DNA of 64,000 nucleotides from Bdellovibrionales bacterium RIFOXYD12_FULL_39_22 (GCA_001770205.1 MEQL01000007.1:62001-126000), one strand, 5' to 3'; positions 18,337 to 27,781 are shown, counted from the stretch's first letter. A program made the numbers and translations. The notes: generated from the letters alone by a model not told the origin.

Positions 18337-19986
18337 GTGAAGTTTAAGAGAAATGACGCCAAATTATTATGGAGTTTAACGCTAGGTCTCTTCGTACTTT
18401 ATTTTGCAATCTGTTACAAATGGCTATTTGTTTTAACCGCACCTTCAGATCCACTGATGTATATGGAACCGGCCCTATTTCCGGCCGACGGTTTTCCATA
18501 TTTTGACCGAATTTTGCTTTGGTTGTGGCTTCGGGCGTTTTCTATTTTACCAGTGGGCGCAGAAAAAATTGGTGGAATTGCAACACTTACGACAACTAGC
18601 TTGATTTTAAGTATTGGATTTTGGTGGTTGGGAAAAAAGGTCAACCTGTTGGCAGCTTCCATGTTTGCGTTTTTGTTTATTCTGTCAAAGTGGATATTGA
18701 TGCAAGCAACCTACACCTATCCAAGTGCTATGATGACTTTAGTTTTGATTTCCACGTTGGTGCTGATGGACTCTGTTTCTGAGTCGCGTAAATTTTTCGT
18801 TGCGGGATTTGGGTTTGCTTTTGCCATCATTTCGAAAGTTCAGGCGTACACTTTTTTACCTTTAATCTGTTTTCTGGCCATCTATGATGGTTCTCCAAAG
18901 GATGTAAAAATTAGACGTCTTTTTCAAATATTTATTGGAATTGTCTTGGGCACTGCGGTGATTATTGTTTCGTTGGGTTTTTGGGATGGATTTGACGTTT
19001 GGGCAAAATTATACAATCTATATTTTAGTGCGGGAATGGTAACTAAGCAGGTTGTGGGGCGGGCCCATGGTGGAGTTCCAGCGTTTTATAAATATTTATC
19101 TGTTGTGGTGGTACTATTATCTTTTGTGGGCGCAGTTGCCGCAGTTTTTCTAAAGCGATTTAAAAAAGTGTTTGTGTTTGGACTTGCGGCCCTGATTCAG
19201 GCCGCAGGGCTACTGATGATATACATCGTGACTAGACGAGGAGGGCCACTAATTCCTAATTATTCACTAGACGCTCACGTGTTTGGAATTATTGCGTTTG
19301 CTGGGTGTTTTTCGCTTTACCTAGAGCAAGAAAAATGGACTTCAATGAAGCGGTCTATTCCGTTATCAATTATCTTGTTGGTTAGCTCTCTTCTAATCAT
19401 AACAATATTTTCGCTGGAGAGAAGTAGTGGAATTAAGCTATCAACCGCTCAGGCCTTAATTGGGGGGGCAAGCATTTTGATAATTGCTCTGATTGTGATC
19501 TTTCTTTTGATAAGGGAAGATTTAGTTAAAACTAAATGGAGAGTTGCTGGATTTGTAATTGCAATACTAATCTCGTCGCTTATTGTGAAGCAGTCTACCG
19601 CGGGAATCGAGCGAGCAATATTTTTAAAGGAGCGATTTGGACTATTTCATTATCTGGCAAATTATCTTCAAGAGAGCAAATTGGAAGGGAAAATTTGGGT
19701 GCAAATTTTTAGGGGATATAAGCTTGAAACCGGTGATGCGGTGGTGCGAAAACTGTTTAAAATTTTCTACGCACACAAGGAAAGTGTCGGCAGAGAGTTT
19801 GTTTTTGGGAAAAAAGAAAAAAATGTTGATTATATAATAACTGCCGACAAAAGATTAATGTATGAGACCGGATTATGCACTCCTCGTGACAACGCAAAAG
19901 ATTCTGATGTTTATCTGATAACTACCGCAACTAAAGACTGCGTTTTGTTGTTCACAATTTCCATTCCAATCAGCTACTGGAAATAG
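18337..19986 (+). CDS. polytopic GT-C-like membrane protein
   Basis: The product is 549 residues starting with GTG 18337 (GAGGTGAAG upstream). About eleven membrane helices are visible. After the first helix comes an extracytoplasmic loop with APSDPLMYMEPALFPADGFPYFDR. Acidic residues in this first loop are where GT-C glycosyltransferases (PMT/ArnT type) keep their catalytic Asp. It then alternates WLGKKV-type short loops with hydrophobic stretches and ends with a soluble segment of about 110 residues. It probably uses the polyprenyl-phosphate sugar made by the adjacent GT2 (inference from context). No close family name is offered. Confidence 0.7.
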   Translation: MKFKRNDAKLLWSLTLGLFVLYFAICYKWLFVLTAPSDPLMYMEPALFPADGFPYFDRILLWLWLRAFSILPVGAEKIGGIATLTTTSLILSIGFWWLGKKVNLLAASMFAFLFILSKWILMQATYTYPSAMMTLVLISTLVLMDSVSESRKFFVAGFGFAFAIISKVQAYTFLPLICFLAIYDGSPKDVKIRRLFQIFIGIVLGTAVIIVSLGFWDGFDVWAKLYNLYFSAGMVTKQVVGRAHGGVPAFYKYLSVVVVLLSFVGAVAAVFLKRFKKVFVFGLAALIQAAGLLMIYIVTRRGGPLIPNYSLDAHVFGIIAFAGCFSLYLEQEKWTSMKRSIPLSIILLVSSLLIITIFSLERSSGIKLSTAQALIGGASILIIALIVIFLLIREDLVKTKWRVAGFVIAILISSLIVKQSTAGIERAIFLKERFGLFHYLANYLQESKLEGKIWVQIFRGYKLETGDAVVRKLFKIFYAHKESVGREFVFGKKEKNVDYIITADKRLMYETGLCTPRDNAKDSDVYLITTATKDCVLLFTISIPISYWK

Positions 19987-20123
19987 TGAGTATTTGCTTG
20001 TGATTTGTGGCGGCATAAGTTCTTTACAATCACAAAAAAGACTGTTAAATGCTAAAAGTTATTGTTTTGTAGTTTTCGTCATCATTACATCGATACTGTT
20101 CTTCGAAGAAAGAGGATGTTTGT

Positions 20124-21200
20124 ATGTTAAATTTTGCATTAGTTGGATGTGGAAGAATTGCCCCCAGGCATGCTGGAAATTTGGCAAGTGGAAAAATTTT
20201 AAACGCGAAGCTGGTGGCGGTATGCGACATTAAGGAAGAAAGGGCAAAGGCGTTTGGTGAAAAATATAAGGTTCCATGGTTTTTGGATATGCATGACATG
20301 ATGCGCAAGATGAAGGATAAGATTGACGTTGTTAATATCCTTACTCCCAGTGGTGATCATGCTCAACATGCCGTTGATCTTGCGTTCTACGGAAAGCATA
20401 TAGTTGTTGAAAAGCCAATGGCGCTAACACTCTCTGATGCTGATAAGATGATTGAAGCTTGTGATCGCTTTGGAATTAGGTTGTTTGTTGTAAAACAAAA
20501 TCGTTTTAATTTACCAGTCGTAAAATTGAGAGAAGCTCTTTTAGAAAATCGTTTTGGGAAAATGGTTATGGGGACGGTTAGGGTTCGTTGGAGTAGAGAT
20601 CAGGCCTATTATGACCAAGACCCTTGGAGAGGTAAATGGGAGCATGATGGAGGAGTTCTTTCTAATCAGGCCATCCATCACGTGGATCTATTGCAGTGGA
20701 TGATGGGGGATGTCGAAAGTGTTTTCGCAAAATCAGCAACACGTCTAGTTAATATCGAGGCAGAGGACACTGCGGTGGTAGTATTAAAATTTAAAAGTGG
20801 TGCGTTGGGAATCATCGAAGCGACAACAGCAACCAGGCCAAAAGACCTCGAGGGTTCCATTTCAATTTTAGGAGAAAAAGGGACGGTCGAAATTGGTGGC
20901 TTTGCGGTTAATGAGATGAAGGTTTGGAATTTTGTAGACAATCAAAAGGGTGATGAAGGCGTTCTTACTCATTTCAAACAAAATCCCCCTGATGTATATG
21001 GCTTTGGCCACACAGAATACCTCAACAACGTAGTTCATTCAATTTTAGAAAATAAGGCCGCCTTGGTAGATGGATTAGGTGGACGAAAATCCCTCGAACT
21101 TGTTTCAGCTATCTACGAGTCGATTGAAACCGGTCGCGAAGTCACAATTAACTTTATGCCAGAGAAATGCAGACTCGGGCTTAAGAGATTAGGTAAATGA
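20124..21200 (+). CDS. Gfo/Idh/MocA-family sugar dehydrogenase (WbpB-like)
   Basis: The product is 358 residues. The N-terminal Rossmann motif is ALVGCGRIAPRH, the diagnostic VVEKPMALT carries the catalytic-site Lys, and EHDGGVLSNQAIHHVDLLQW is the C-terminal domain signature. In the UDP-GlcNAc(3NAc)A pathway, WbpB oxidises C3 of UDP-GlcNAcA. The acyltransferase and aminotransferase genes that immediately follow match WbpD and WbpE in kind, which supports this assignment. AGAGGA lies eight bases before ATG 20124. A 137-base gap separates it from the upstream gene. It overlaps the acyltransferase by four bases. Confidence 0.85.
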   Translation: MLNFALVGCGRIAPRHAGNLASGKILNAKLVAVCDIKEERAKAFGEKYKVPWFLDMHDMMRKMKDKIDVVNILTPSGDHAQHAVDLAFYGKHIVVEKPMALTLSDADKMIEACDRFGIRLFVVKQNRFNLPVVKLREALLENRFGKMVMGTVRVRWSRDQAYYDQDPWRGKWEHDGGVLSNQAIHHVDLLQWMMGDVESVFAKSATRLVNIEAEDTAVVVLKFKSGALGIIEATTATRPKDLEGSISILGEKGTVEIGGFAVNEMKVWNFVDNQKGDEGVLTHFKQNPPDVYGFGHTEYLNNVVHSILENKAALVDGLGGRKSLELVSAIYESIETGREVTINFMPEKCRLGLKRLGK

Positions 21201-21814
21201 ATAATTCTATTGCAGACAATGCTAAGATCTACTCCAATGTTAAATTAGGAAAGAATGTTGTTATCGAGGACTACTGTATAATAGGAATTCCTCCACGGGG
21301 AAAGGTTGATGGTGAATTAGAAACAATTATCGGAGATAATTCAACCATTCGTTCACATACCGTGATCTATGCGGGAAATAAAATTGGAAATAATTTTCAA
21401 ACAGGTAACAAAGCAAACATTAGAGAAGAGAATAATATTGGGAATAATGTAAGCATTGGAACCCTGACTGTTGTTGAGCATCATGTAGAAATTGAAGATA
21501 ATGTGAGAATACATACCCAGGCGTTTGTGCCTGAATATTCAAAGCTAAAAAATGGTTGTTGGCTTGGACCGAATGTCGTTTTGACAAATGCCCGCTATCC
21601 ACTTTCCCCGAATGCCAAGCATGAATTGTTTGGGCCACTAGTTGAAGAGGGTGCCAAAATAGGTGCAAACACAACGCTTTTGCCTGGAGTCGTTATCGGC
21701 AAGAATGCGCTTGTTGGGGCAGGGAGTGTTGTTACCAAAAATGTTGAAAGTAATGATGTTGTTGCTGGAAATCCTGCGAGAAAAATAAAAACCATTCAAA
21801 ATCTTCCATATTAA
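21197..21814 (+). CDS. left-handed beta-helix N-acetyltransferase (WbpD-like)
   Basis: The product is 205 residues made largely of hexapeptide repeats ([LIV]-G-x4), for example IGDNST, IGNNFQ, IGNNVS and IGANTT, ending in VVAGNPARKI, typical of acetyl-CoA-dependent sugar acetyltransferases. WbpD-type enzymes acetylate the 3-amino group of UDP-GlcNAc3NA. It starts within the stop region of the dehydrogenase gene (ATGA) and is followed after 24 bases by the aminotransferase gene. The catalytic His is probably in VVEHHVEI or nearby, but I cannot fix it by eye. Confidence 0.87.
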   Translation: MNNSIADNAKIYSNVKLGKNVVIEDYCIIGIPPRGKVDGELETIIGDNSTIRSHTVIYAGNKIGNNFQTGNKANIREENNIGNNVSIGTLTVVEHHVEIEDNVRIHTQAFVPEYSKLKNGCWLGPNVVLTNARYPLSPNAKHELFGPLVEEGAKIGANTTLLPGVVIGKNALVGAGSVVTKNVESNDVVAGNPARKIKTIQNLPY

Positions 21815-21838
21815 TCAATTTATAAAGGCGAATGTTGT

Positions 21839-22942
21839 ATGAAAATTCCTTTTCTTGATCTTGATGCGCAGTATCGTTCAATCAAAGATGATATCGATCA
21901 GTCGATTGCTAGGGTTATTGAAACAAAAAACTTTATTCAAGGTAAATTCGTCGACGAGTTTTGTCTTAATTTTACCAAAGTGCATGGTGGGGAACATGCG
22001 GTTGGCTGCGCTAATGGTACATCTGCTATTACGGTTTTGCTGCGAGCGCTTGGTGTTGGCCCAGGGGATGAAGTTATAACCGTAACGAATACTTTTTTTG
22101 CCACGCTTGAAGCTATCCATGAAGTGGGGGCAAAAATTGTCTTGGTTGATTGCTTGGCAGATACGTATGCAATGAATGTAGACGAGGCAGCTTCTAAAAT
22201 TTCTTCCAGAACCAAGGCGATTATTCCGGTACATCTTTATGGAAATCCAGTGGAGATGAGGAAGGTTGTAAAACTTGCGAAAAAGCACGATTTGATGGTC
22301 ATTGAAGATTGTGCCCAGGCACATATGGCCACTTTTGAAAATCAGGCGGTAGGAACTTTCGGAAGTGGCGCAACGTTTAGTTTTTACCCAGGGAAAAACC
22401 TTGGTGCCTATGGAGATGCAGGATTGGTTTTATGTAAAGATTCTTCGCTTCGAGATGCTGTCTCTCAGCATGTGAATCATGGCCGTCTTGGTAAGTATGA
22501 GCATGCTTTTTTTGCGGGTAATTTTAGAATGGATGGCCTGCAGGGGGCCGTTTTAAATACAAAGTTAAAGTATATTGGCGAGTGGACTAAGAAGCGGATT
22601 AATAATGCACAAATATACGATAGACTATTGAAAAAAAATGGCTTTAAGGTCATTGAAGTAACAAGTGGAGCGAAGTGCGTTTACCACATATATCTTGTCG
22701 AGGTCTCAAATAGGGCGCAGGTTATGGAGTATTTAAAAGATAAAGACGTTGAGTCACTGATTCATTACCCAGTCCCAATGCACCTGCAACCAGCGTTGCA
22801 AGATATGAAATTTAAGGTCGGTGAATTTCCTGTGGCAGAACGAGCGACATCAAGGATAATGAGTCTACCCATGTTTCCGGAATTAACGGAAGAGCAAATC
22901 AACTATGTCGTGAAAAACTTTCTAGAGGTTGCTAAAAACTAA
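21839..22942 (+). CDS. DegT-family sugar aminotransferase (WbpE-like)
   Basis: The product is 367 residues. FLDLDAQYRSIK is the common N-terminus of the WbpE/ArnB/FdtB group. ANGTSAI binds phosphate, VIEDCAQAH holds the Asp for PLP, FSFYPGKNLGAYGDAGLV has the Schiff-base Lys, and HYPVPMHLQP contacts the partner active site. In the expected pathway it transfers an amino group from glutamate to C3 of the keto-uronic acid nucleotide. It is the third gene of a dehydrogenase-acetyltransferase-aminotransferase operon. Confidence 0.88.
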   Translation: MKIPFLDLDAQYRSIKDDIDQSIARVIETKNFIQGKFVDEFCLNFTKVHGGEHAVGCANGTSAITVLLRALGVGPGDEVITVTNTFFATLEAIHEVGAKIVLVDCLADTYAMNVDEAASKISSRTKAIIPVHLYGNPVEMRKVVKLAKKHDLMVIEDCAQAHMATFENQAVGTFGSGATFSFYPGKNLGAYGDAGLVLCKDSSLRDAVSQHVNHGRLGKYEHAFFAGNFRMDGLQGAVLNTKLKYIGEWTKKRINNAQIYDRLLKKNGFKVIEVTSGAKCVYHIYLVEVSNRAQVMEYLKDKDVESLIHYPVPMHLQPALQDMKFKVGEFPVAERATSRIMSLPMFPELTEEQINYVVKNFLEVAKN

Positions 22943-22946
22943 TTCT

Positions 22947-24575
22947 ATGCTGAATAAACCTAGATCGTATTTTGAAAGGCCAATATTGTTTTTTCTTCTC
23001 GCTATCACCTATTCGATTATAAGTGTTTTCCAAATCAATTATAATATGTTTGCACTCGTTGATATACTCGGTGCTTTTGTTTTTACGTTTTTGATTTTTG
23101 GTGTCGTGGGAGGGATGATCATAGCTGTTGCTTATCGCTTAACGTGGAAGTCACAGAGAATTCTCGATTCGCGGAAAATGGATTTTTTTATTGCAACATT
23201 ATCGGTGATGATTATTTTTTATCTTCTGCGCGTGAATGTGGTTTACTCGATGCCCAATGTTTTATTTCAAGTAATAATGTACTTTGTGGTCACCGCGTTA
23301 ACTCTTTCATTGGTATATTTTGTCAATTTTAAGCTGTTGAACATCGTTTTGCTGGCCATGATTGGATCGGCCTTCTTCCAGTTGGGCACGAGGGCCTACA
23401 CCTTGGGAAAAGAATTTGATAGTGTCAAAATTTCGCTGGCGAAAATTGATACTTACAATAAAGTTAAATTTAAGGCCTGGCCCAATGTTTACTTTATTCT
23501 TCTAGAATCATTCCATTCGGGGCGAGCGATGAAGCTCATATATGATTACAATAACGCTGCTTTTGAAAGCGGCCTTAAGTCTAAGGACTTTGTTGTTTAC
23601 GATAATACTTATTCTAATTACAACATGACGCTTACGAGTCTTTTAGGTACCTATTTAATGGATCACCACTACTATAAGGCGGTTACAGGACTGGCCGACC
23701 ATGCGTTCGCTCGCAAGATTATTACCGGCAATGACTACAACCCGGTACTTACTATTTTTAAAAAAAACGGCTATGCCATTCAATACCTTCTTAAAGATGG
23801 AGACTTGGTGCACAGTAAGATAAACGATCTCATCGATTATACTTTTACTGAAAATAATTGCGCTACTACTCCAGTCATTTTGTTCAAAAAAGGCCTTTTG
23901 TGTAAGGCATATTTTCTGATTACGGCCGGTAGCACTCAAAGCACTTTCAAGAACTCGGAATATATTGAAAAGGTAAAAAGAAAAATCAAGGAGTCTAGTC
24001 AGGAAAAAAACTCTCATTTAAACTTCATAAAGATAGGAGCTTTGCACTCACCAAATAGGGTAAAGCAAGCGCCTCAATTACAAAAACTTGGACTTATTGA
24101 TAAGGAATATTGGGCCCACGCCTGGAAATATCTCGATTATTGGATTGACGAGTACAAAGGTATATATAAGCGGGCATCCGATGAGGCTAGTGATCTGGTT
24201 GATTATATACTTAAGGTTGACAGCGATGCTGTAATTATTCTGATGGGAGATCATGGAGCCTATCGCTATCGAGGATTGACGCCAGAGAATAGATCAATCG
24301 GCCCCGACAAGGAAATTCCGCTTAGCACTTTGACAGTGGATTTTTTTGGAGCATTTTTGGCCATCAGGTGGCCGAAAGGAGCTCGTTCGTTTACACAGGA
24401 TTTGAAAGTAATTTCCAATGTTAATGTTTTTCGATATCTATTTTATAATCTCTCCGGGGATGAGGATCTGTTGAAAACTAAGGTTGAGGATAAGACCTAT
24501 TATCGTGGCAGTGGCAACCAGGTTTTTGAGGTAGTGAGAGATGGTTCCCCTCTTACACAATGGAAACCTTTATGA
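22947..24575 (+). CDS. membrane alkaline-phosphatase-superfamily (LtaS/sulfatase-like) protein
   Basis: The product is 542 residues from ATG 22947; TTG 22929 is a possible earlier start inside the previous gene. Four to five N-terminal membrane helices precede a periplasmic domain that starts at [14 protein letters not shown], where Glu and Ser are the metal and nucleophile area of this fold. DNTYSNYNMTLTSLLGTYL and VIILMGDHGAYRYRG (metal-binding Asp-His) follow. Such enzymes move phosphoglycerol, phosphoethanolamine or related head groups onto glycans. A clear full-length paralogue is encoded at 39911-41611. It overlaps the following glycosyltransferase gene by four bases (ATGA). Confidence 0.8.
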   Translation: MLNKPRSYFERPILFFLLAITYSIISVFQINYNMFALVDILGAFVFTFLIFGVVGGMIIAVAYRLTWKSQRILDSRKMDFFIATLSVMIIFYLLRVNVVYSMPNVLFQVIMYFVVTALTLSLVYFVNFKLLNIVLLAMIGSAFFQLGTRAYTLGKEFDSVKISLAKIDTYNKVKFKAWPNVYFILLESFHSGRAMKLIYDYNNAAFESGLKSKDFVVYDNTYSNYNMTLTSLLGTYLMDHHYYKAVTGLADHAFARKIITGNDYNPVLTIFKKNGYAIQYLLKDGDLVHSKINDLIDYTFTENNCATTPVILFKKGLLCKAYFLITAGSTQSTFKNSEYIEKVKRKIKESSQEKNSHLNFIKIGALHSPNRVKQAPQLQKLGLIDKEYWAHAWKYLDYWIDEYKGIYKRASDEASDLVDYILKVDSDAVIILMGDHGAYRYRGLTPENRSIGPDKEIPLSTLTVDFFGAFLAIRWPKGARSFTQDLKVISNVNVFRYLFYNLSGDEDLLKTKVEDKTYYRGSGNQVFEVVRDGSPLTQWKPL

Positions 24576-25660
24576 AAATGATTTTTCATCTTTCGCGCCC
24601 ATTCGATAAGCATGCACTTTCTGCAAGTGGAATTAGACCTCGTAAAATGTTACAGGCTTTTCGGGATCTCGGATATGAGGTTGAGACAGTTATCGGTACA
24701 AGGTCTGTGCGCAGACAGGCAGTTCGTGAAATTTCAGAAAAAATAAAAAATGGAACGAAATATGAGTTTTTGTATTCCGAAAGCTCCATAGCACCAACTC
24801 TTTTGTGTAATAATATTTTTCCACTTGCACTTTTCTTGGATTTTTATCTTTTTAGACTTTGCAAAAAAAACAACATACCAATTGGTCTGTTTTACCGAGA
24901 TGCTTATTGGTTATTTGAGACCTATACTACTTGGAGATCAAAAATAAAGGCATTTGTTTTTCGGCTCCTATATAGACATGATCTTCGTCAATATAATAAA
25001 TTTTTAACAAAAATGTATTTCCCGTCCGTTGAAATGGCAGGCTACATTCCGATTATCAATAAGGCCATGATTGATTCGCTTCCTCCTGGGCACGATGGCG
25101 TTCGTCTCGAAGAAGAATATCGCCCAAAAAACTCCTTGACGCTCTCATATATAGGAGGGATTGGGAAATACTACCAAATGCATGAATTAATAAAGGGCGT
25201 TTCAAAAATACCACAAATTAAGCTACTGTTTTGCCTTCGCAAAAAGGATTGGGATCGTGTTAAGCATGAGTATGGGGAGTTGCCAGGCAATGTCAAAATT
25301 CTTCATAAAAAACCTGAAGAATTAACCCCAGTATTTGCTGAAACGGATATAACGTTATTATTCATGAGGCCTCATGAATATAGAAAATTTATGGTTCCAT
25401 TTAAACTGTTTGAATACCTTGGTTTTTGTAAACCAGTCATTGCTAGTAAGGACACCCTGGTTGGCAATATTGTTCAAGAAAATGGGATCGGTTGGACTAT
25501 AGATTATAGTGCAACGTCTTTACAGGAGCTATTAGAAAGACTTTTGAAGAATGGTGAAGAGATCTACAAAATAAAACAGCATATTGTTGCAACCTCTAAT
25601 TGTCACACTTGGGCCGAACGAGCAAAAAAAGTTGCAAGGGATCTGCGTCAGAGTACTTGA
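24572..25660 (+). CDS. GT-B-type glycosyltransferase of the SGIRPxKM group
   Basis: The product is 362 residues from ATG 24572, which overlaps the stop of the previous gene. The fold reads as two Rossmann domains. An N-terminal SGIRPRKMLQAF carries an acceptor-side Arg/Lys motif, LSYIGGIGKYYQMHELI opens the nucleotide-sugar domain, and MVPFKLFEYLGFCKPVIAS is the donor-binding loop with its Glu. The spacing is like GT4 but without the classic EX7E. A paralogue with the same motifs is at 29241-30356, so this is a locus-specific subfamily. The donor is unknown. It is the last gene of a rightward operon and converges on an interrupted leftward gene. Confidence 0.78.
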   Translation: MKMIFHLSRPFDKHALSASGIRPRKMLQAFRDLGYEVETVIGTRSVRRQAVREISEKIKNGTKYEFLYSESSIAPTLLCNNIFPLALFLDFYLFRLCKKNNIPIGLFYRDAYWLFETYTTWRSKIKAFVFRLLYRHDLRQYNKFLTKMYFPSVEMAGYIPIINKAMIDSLPPGHDGVRLEEEYRPKNSLTLSYIGGIGKYYQMHELIKGVSKIPQIKLLFCLRKKDWDRVKHEYGELPGNVKILHKKPEELTPVFAETDITLLFMRPHEYRKFMVPFKLFEYLGFCKPVIASKDTLVGNIVQENGIGWTIDYSATSLQELLERLLKNGEEIYKIKQHIVATSNCHTWAERAKKVARDLRQST

Positions 25661-25668
25661 TCAATGTT

Positions 25669-26058
25669 CTAACGAAATAATTGGTGCATGTACCGGTTGA
25701 TTAAAGATTTAACATGTACAAGCTTGTTGCGGAGCACTTTTACTGGTGCTTTAACTTTCATACTTTTATGTAGAGTTCCGATTTTGTGAGGATTGATTAC
25801 AACGGTGTTTGACTCTGACCACAGGTTGTTTATCAATAGACGCTGAAAGGTCTCTTGGTTGGGGATATCTAAAAATGAATGGAACTTCCACAGTATGGTT
25901 CTATAAATCAACCGACTGTTAAATGGTGAAAAGTATTCGTGAGCAAAAACTTGCTTTCCGTCTCTTAGTTTTACGCTATTTCAATTTAGAAATTCATTCG
26001 TTTTTGCGATGAAAAATTGGCGCATGTACAATAGATTATGGTCGACGTTGTTCTTCAT
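25669..26058 (-). pseudogene. small gene interrupted by an in-frame TGA
   Basis: Reading leftward from ATG 26058-26056, with AGAGGA five bases before it, 25 codons end at a TGA (25983-25981). The same frame then stays open for a further 103 codons to the stop at 25669. The downstream part has coding character (KLRDGKQVFAHEYFSPFN, SFLDIPNQETFQRLL) and many basic residues. Read through, it would give 129 residues. TGA is an ordinary stop elsewhere in the window, so a nonsense mutation, sequencing error or local recoding are the options. I do not recognise the family. It overlaps the end of the upstream glycosyltransferase gene by 23 bases, so it was a coupled downstream cistron. Confidence 0.55.
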
Positions 26059-27781
26059 GTGTTCCTCTAATGATCAGGCTTAGGTTTTGAACCACATCCT
26101 TGTCGTAATACTGTGCTAGGAAATTCAAATGAGATGAAATATTTTTTTGAATATTACTTCGGTAAAATGCACCCATTGAGGTGATGTTTTCGTTTGGAAC
26201 TTTGGCGTCGACTAAATATGTTTTATTTTCGTGATTAGACCAGGTGACCTGGCCGTAATAAAATTCGTCTCCAAAAAGATTAATTTTTGAAGCCAGATCG
26301 GGACAAGTCGGAAGAAGTCCGATGCGTTCTAGTTTTTCAGAAAGTAATCTGTCTAGCCCTTTGTTTCTTTTATCATCACCCCAAAAGTTATAATTTAGTA
26401 TTTTTAAAATTGGTTTGGCGATGAGCTTGCCAGCTCCAGCGGCCTCCAGAAATCTTACTGGCACATCGAAGTAGTCATATCCGTTCCAGATGATCAAATC
26501 ATCAGTACTAAACACTACGATATCCTTGAGTCCGTAAATCAAGTGACCATCATTCAATTTGTTGTAGTAGTCTCTAATTAGGGCATCATTTATTAAATCG
26601 TCTGAACCGACGATCAACAGGGCATCGGGATCCAAGCTTTTCACCATATCGAGGCCTGCCTGCCATTTGTGAGAAAGGGGGGAGTTTGGGGCCTCGCAGT
26701 AGTGGAAATTAAATTTTGTAACGCTATCTTTTGTTGTTTGTCCTTCGGAACCTACAACGACAAAATGGAATTCAAAGAGATCTGTATTTCTGGCAAATAA
26801 GTTCTTGTAATAATTAAGAACAAAGTCGGTTAGCTTGTAGCGCTTCCAAATAGCGGTCAAAAAAACTAATCGTTTTTGTTTTTTTCCCTTGTTGTAATCG
26901 GCAAAATGAACTTCCTTCGCGAACGATTTAAATTTAGAGTGAATTGATTCAAGTAGTATTTTATAGCGTAGGGCCTGAGGTTGAAGAGGTTGCTCGGGCG
27001 AGGATAGGTAGAGATACTGATAAAGCAAATGAGCTTCCTTTTTGAGGTTATAAGAAACAAAAAAATCAAATATGCTGTTAAGTTTCTTAAAATTTCTAGT
27101 TGGCTTAATTTTTTGCAACAGGATAATTAAATTCTTGCCGAGATCTTTTGCTAGTTCATATTCTTCGGCTTTTGTTATGACACTATCCCTTGGAGAAGAG
27201 TTTTTCCAGGCATTTTTAAGTAGTATCGATGGGTCGATGGCATCGTCGGATTCCTTGAAAAAGCTGTAGACGATGGAGGCAATATCATGTCTTCTGCGAT
27301 CCTCTATCGACTTAATCCGCAACTCGTCTAAAAATCTAACCTCAATCAGATATATAGTGGCCGTTATTACAGAAGAAAAAAAAGGTGATTCTTTTAAAAT
27401 TATAAATAAAAACTCATTACTAATTGTTCTACAGACGTTATGCGCATCGATGGTGCGCTTTTCCACGATAAGGGCCTCTTGGGGGGGGGTATTTTGCAAA
27501 ATATGCTTGTAAGTTTTTTCGATTCGGCTAGCATCATTGAAAGATGATGCCACCCTATATGACAAGACTATGGCAGAATTATTTTTTACACACAAACTCA
27601 TCCATAGATTAAATGCCTCATGAAGCACATCTTCATTTGAAGTACATTTTAATTCTGAGAAAAGAAACTCGATGATCTTAATGTTTCTGGAAAACAAAAG
27701 AATGTAGGCCTTGCATAGATGGCGATATAGTAGTGAGGATCGCCGAGCCAATTTTAGTGAATTCCTGATGATCCTTCTCAT
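26036..27781 (-). CDS. two-part protein with C-terminal GT-A glycosyltransferase domain
   Basis: The product is 581 residues. Residues 1-310 are helical, rich in Leu, Lys and Arg, with no motif I know. From about 315 (RLVFLTAIWKRY) a GT-A-type domain begins, with FHFVVVGSEG, then PLSHKWQAGLDMVKS and LLIVGSDDLIND, where the DD pair is a good candidate for metal binding. It then has WGDDKRNKGLD and a C-terminal tail. A glycosyltransferase with a large N-terminal helical extension is plausible. The base composition resembles the rest of the locus. It runs opposite to its neighbours and is followed by the TGA-interrupted gene. Confidence 0.65.
   Translation of the reverse strand: MRRIIRNSLKLARRSSLLYRHLCKAYILLFSRNIKIIEFLFSELKCTSNEDVLHEAFNLWMSLCVKNNSAIVLSYRVASSFNDASRIEKTYKHILQNTPPQEALIVEKRTIDAHNVCRTISNEFLFIILKESPFFSSVITATIYLIEVRFLDELRIKSIEDRRRHDIASIVYSFFKESDDAIDPSILLKNAWKNSSPRDSVITKAEEYELAKDLGKNLIILLQKIKPTRNFKKLNSIFDFFVSYNLKKEAHLLYQYLYLSSPEQPLQPQALRYKILLESIHSKFKSFAKEVHFADYNKGKKQKRLVFLTAIWKRYKLTDFVLNYYKNLFARNTDLFEFHFVVVGSEGQTTKDSVTKFNFHYCEAPNSPLSHKWQAGLDMVKSLDPDALLIVGSDDLINDALIRDYYNKLNDGHLIYGLKDIVVFSTDDLIIWNGYDYFDVPVRFLEAAGAGKLIAKPILKILNYNFWGDDKRNKGLDRLLSEKLERIGLLPTCPDLASKINLFGDEFYYGQVTWSNHENKTYLVDAKVPNENITSMGAFYRSNIQKNISSHLNFLAQYYDKDVVQNLSLIIRGTHEEQRRP

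Noticed and set aside
19994-20233. 79-codon frame after the GT-C-like gene
   Set aside because: It overlaps the dehydrogenase gene in another frame and lacks coding character and a ribosome site.
25981-25983. Selenocysteine TGA
   Set aside because: No SECIS-like hairpin was seen just downstream and no selenoprotein family is recognisable; nonsense mutation or sequencing error is simpler.
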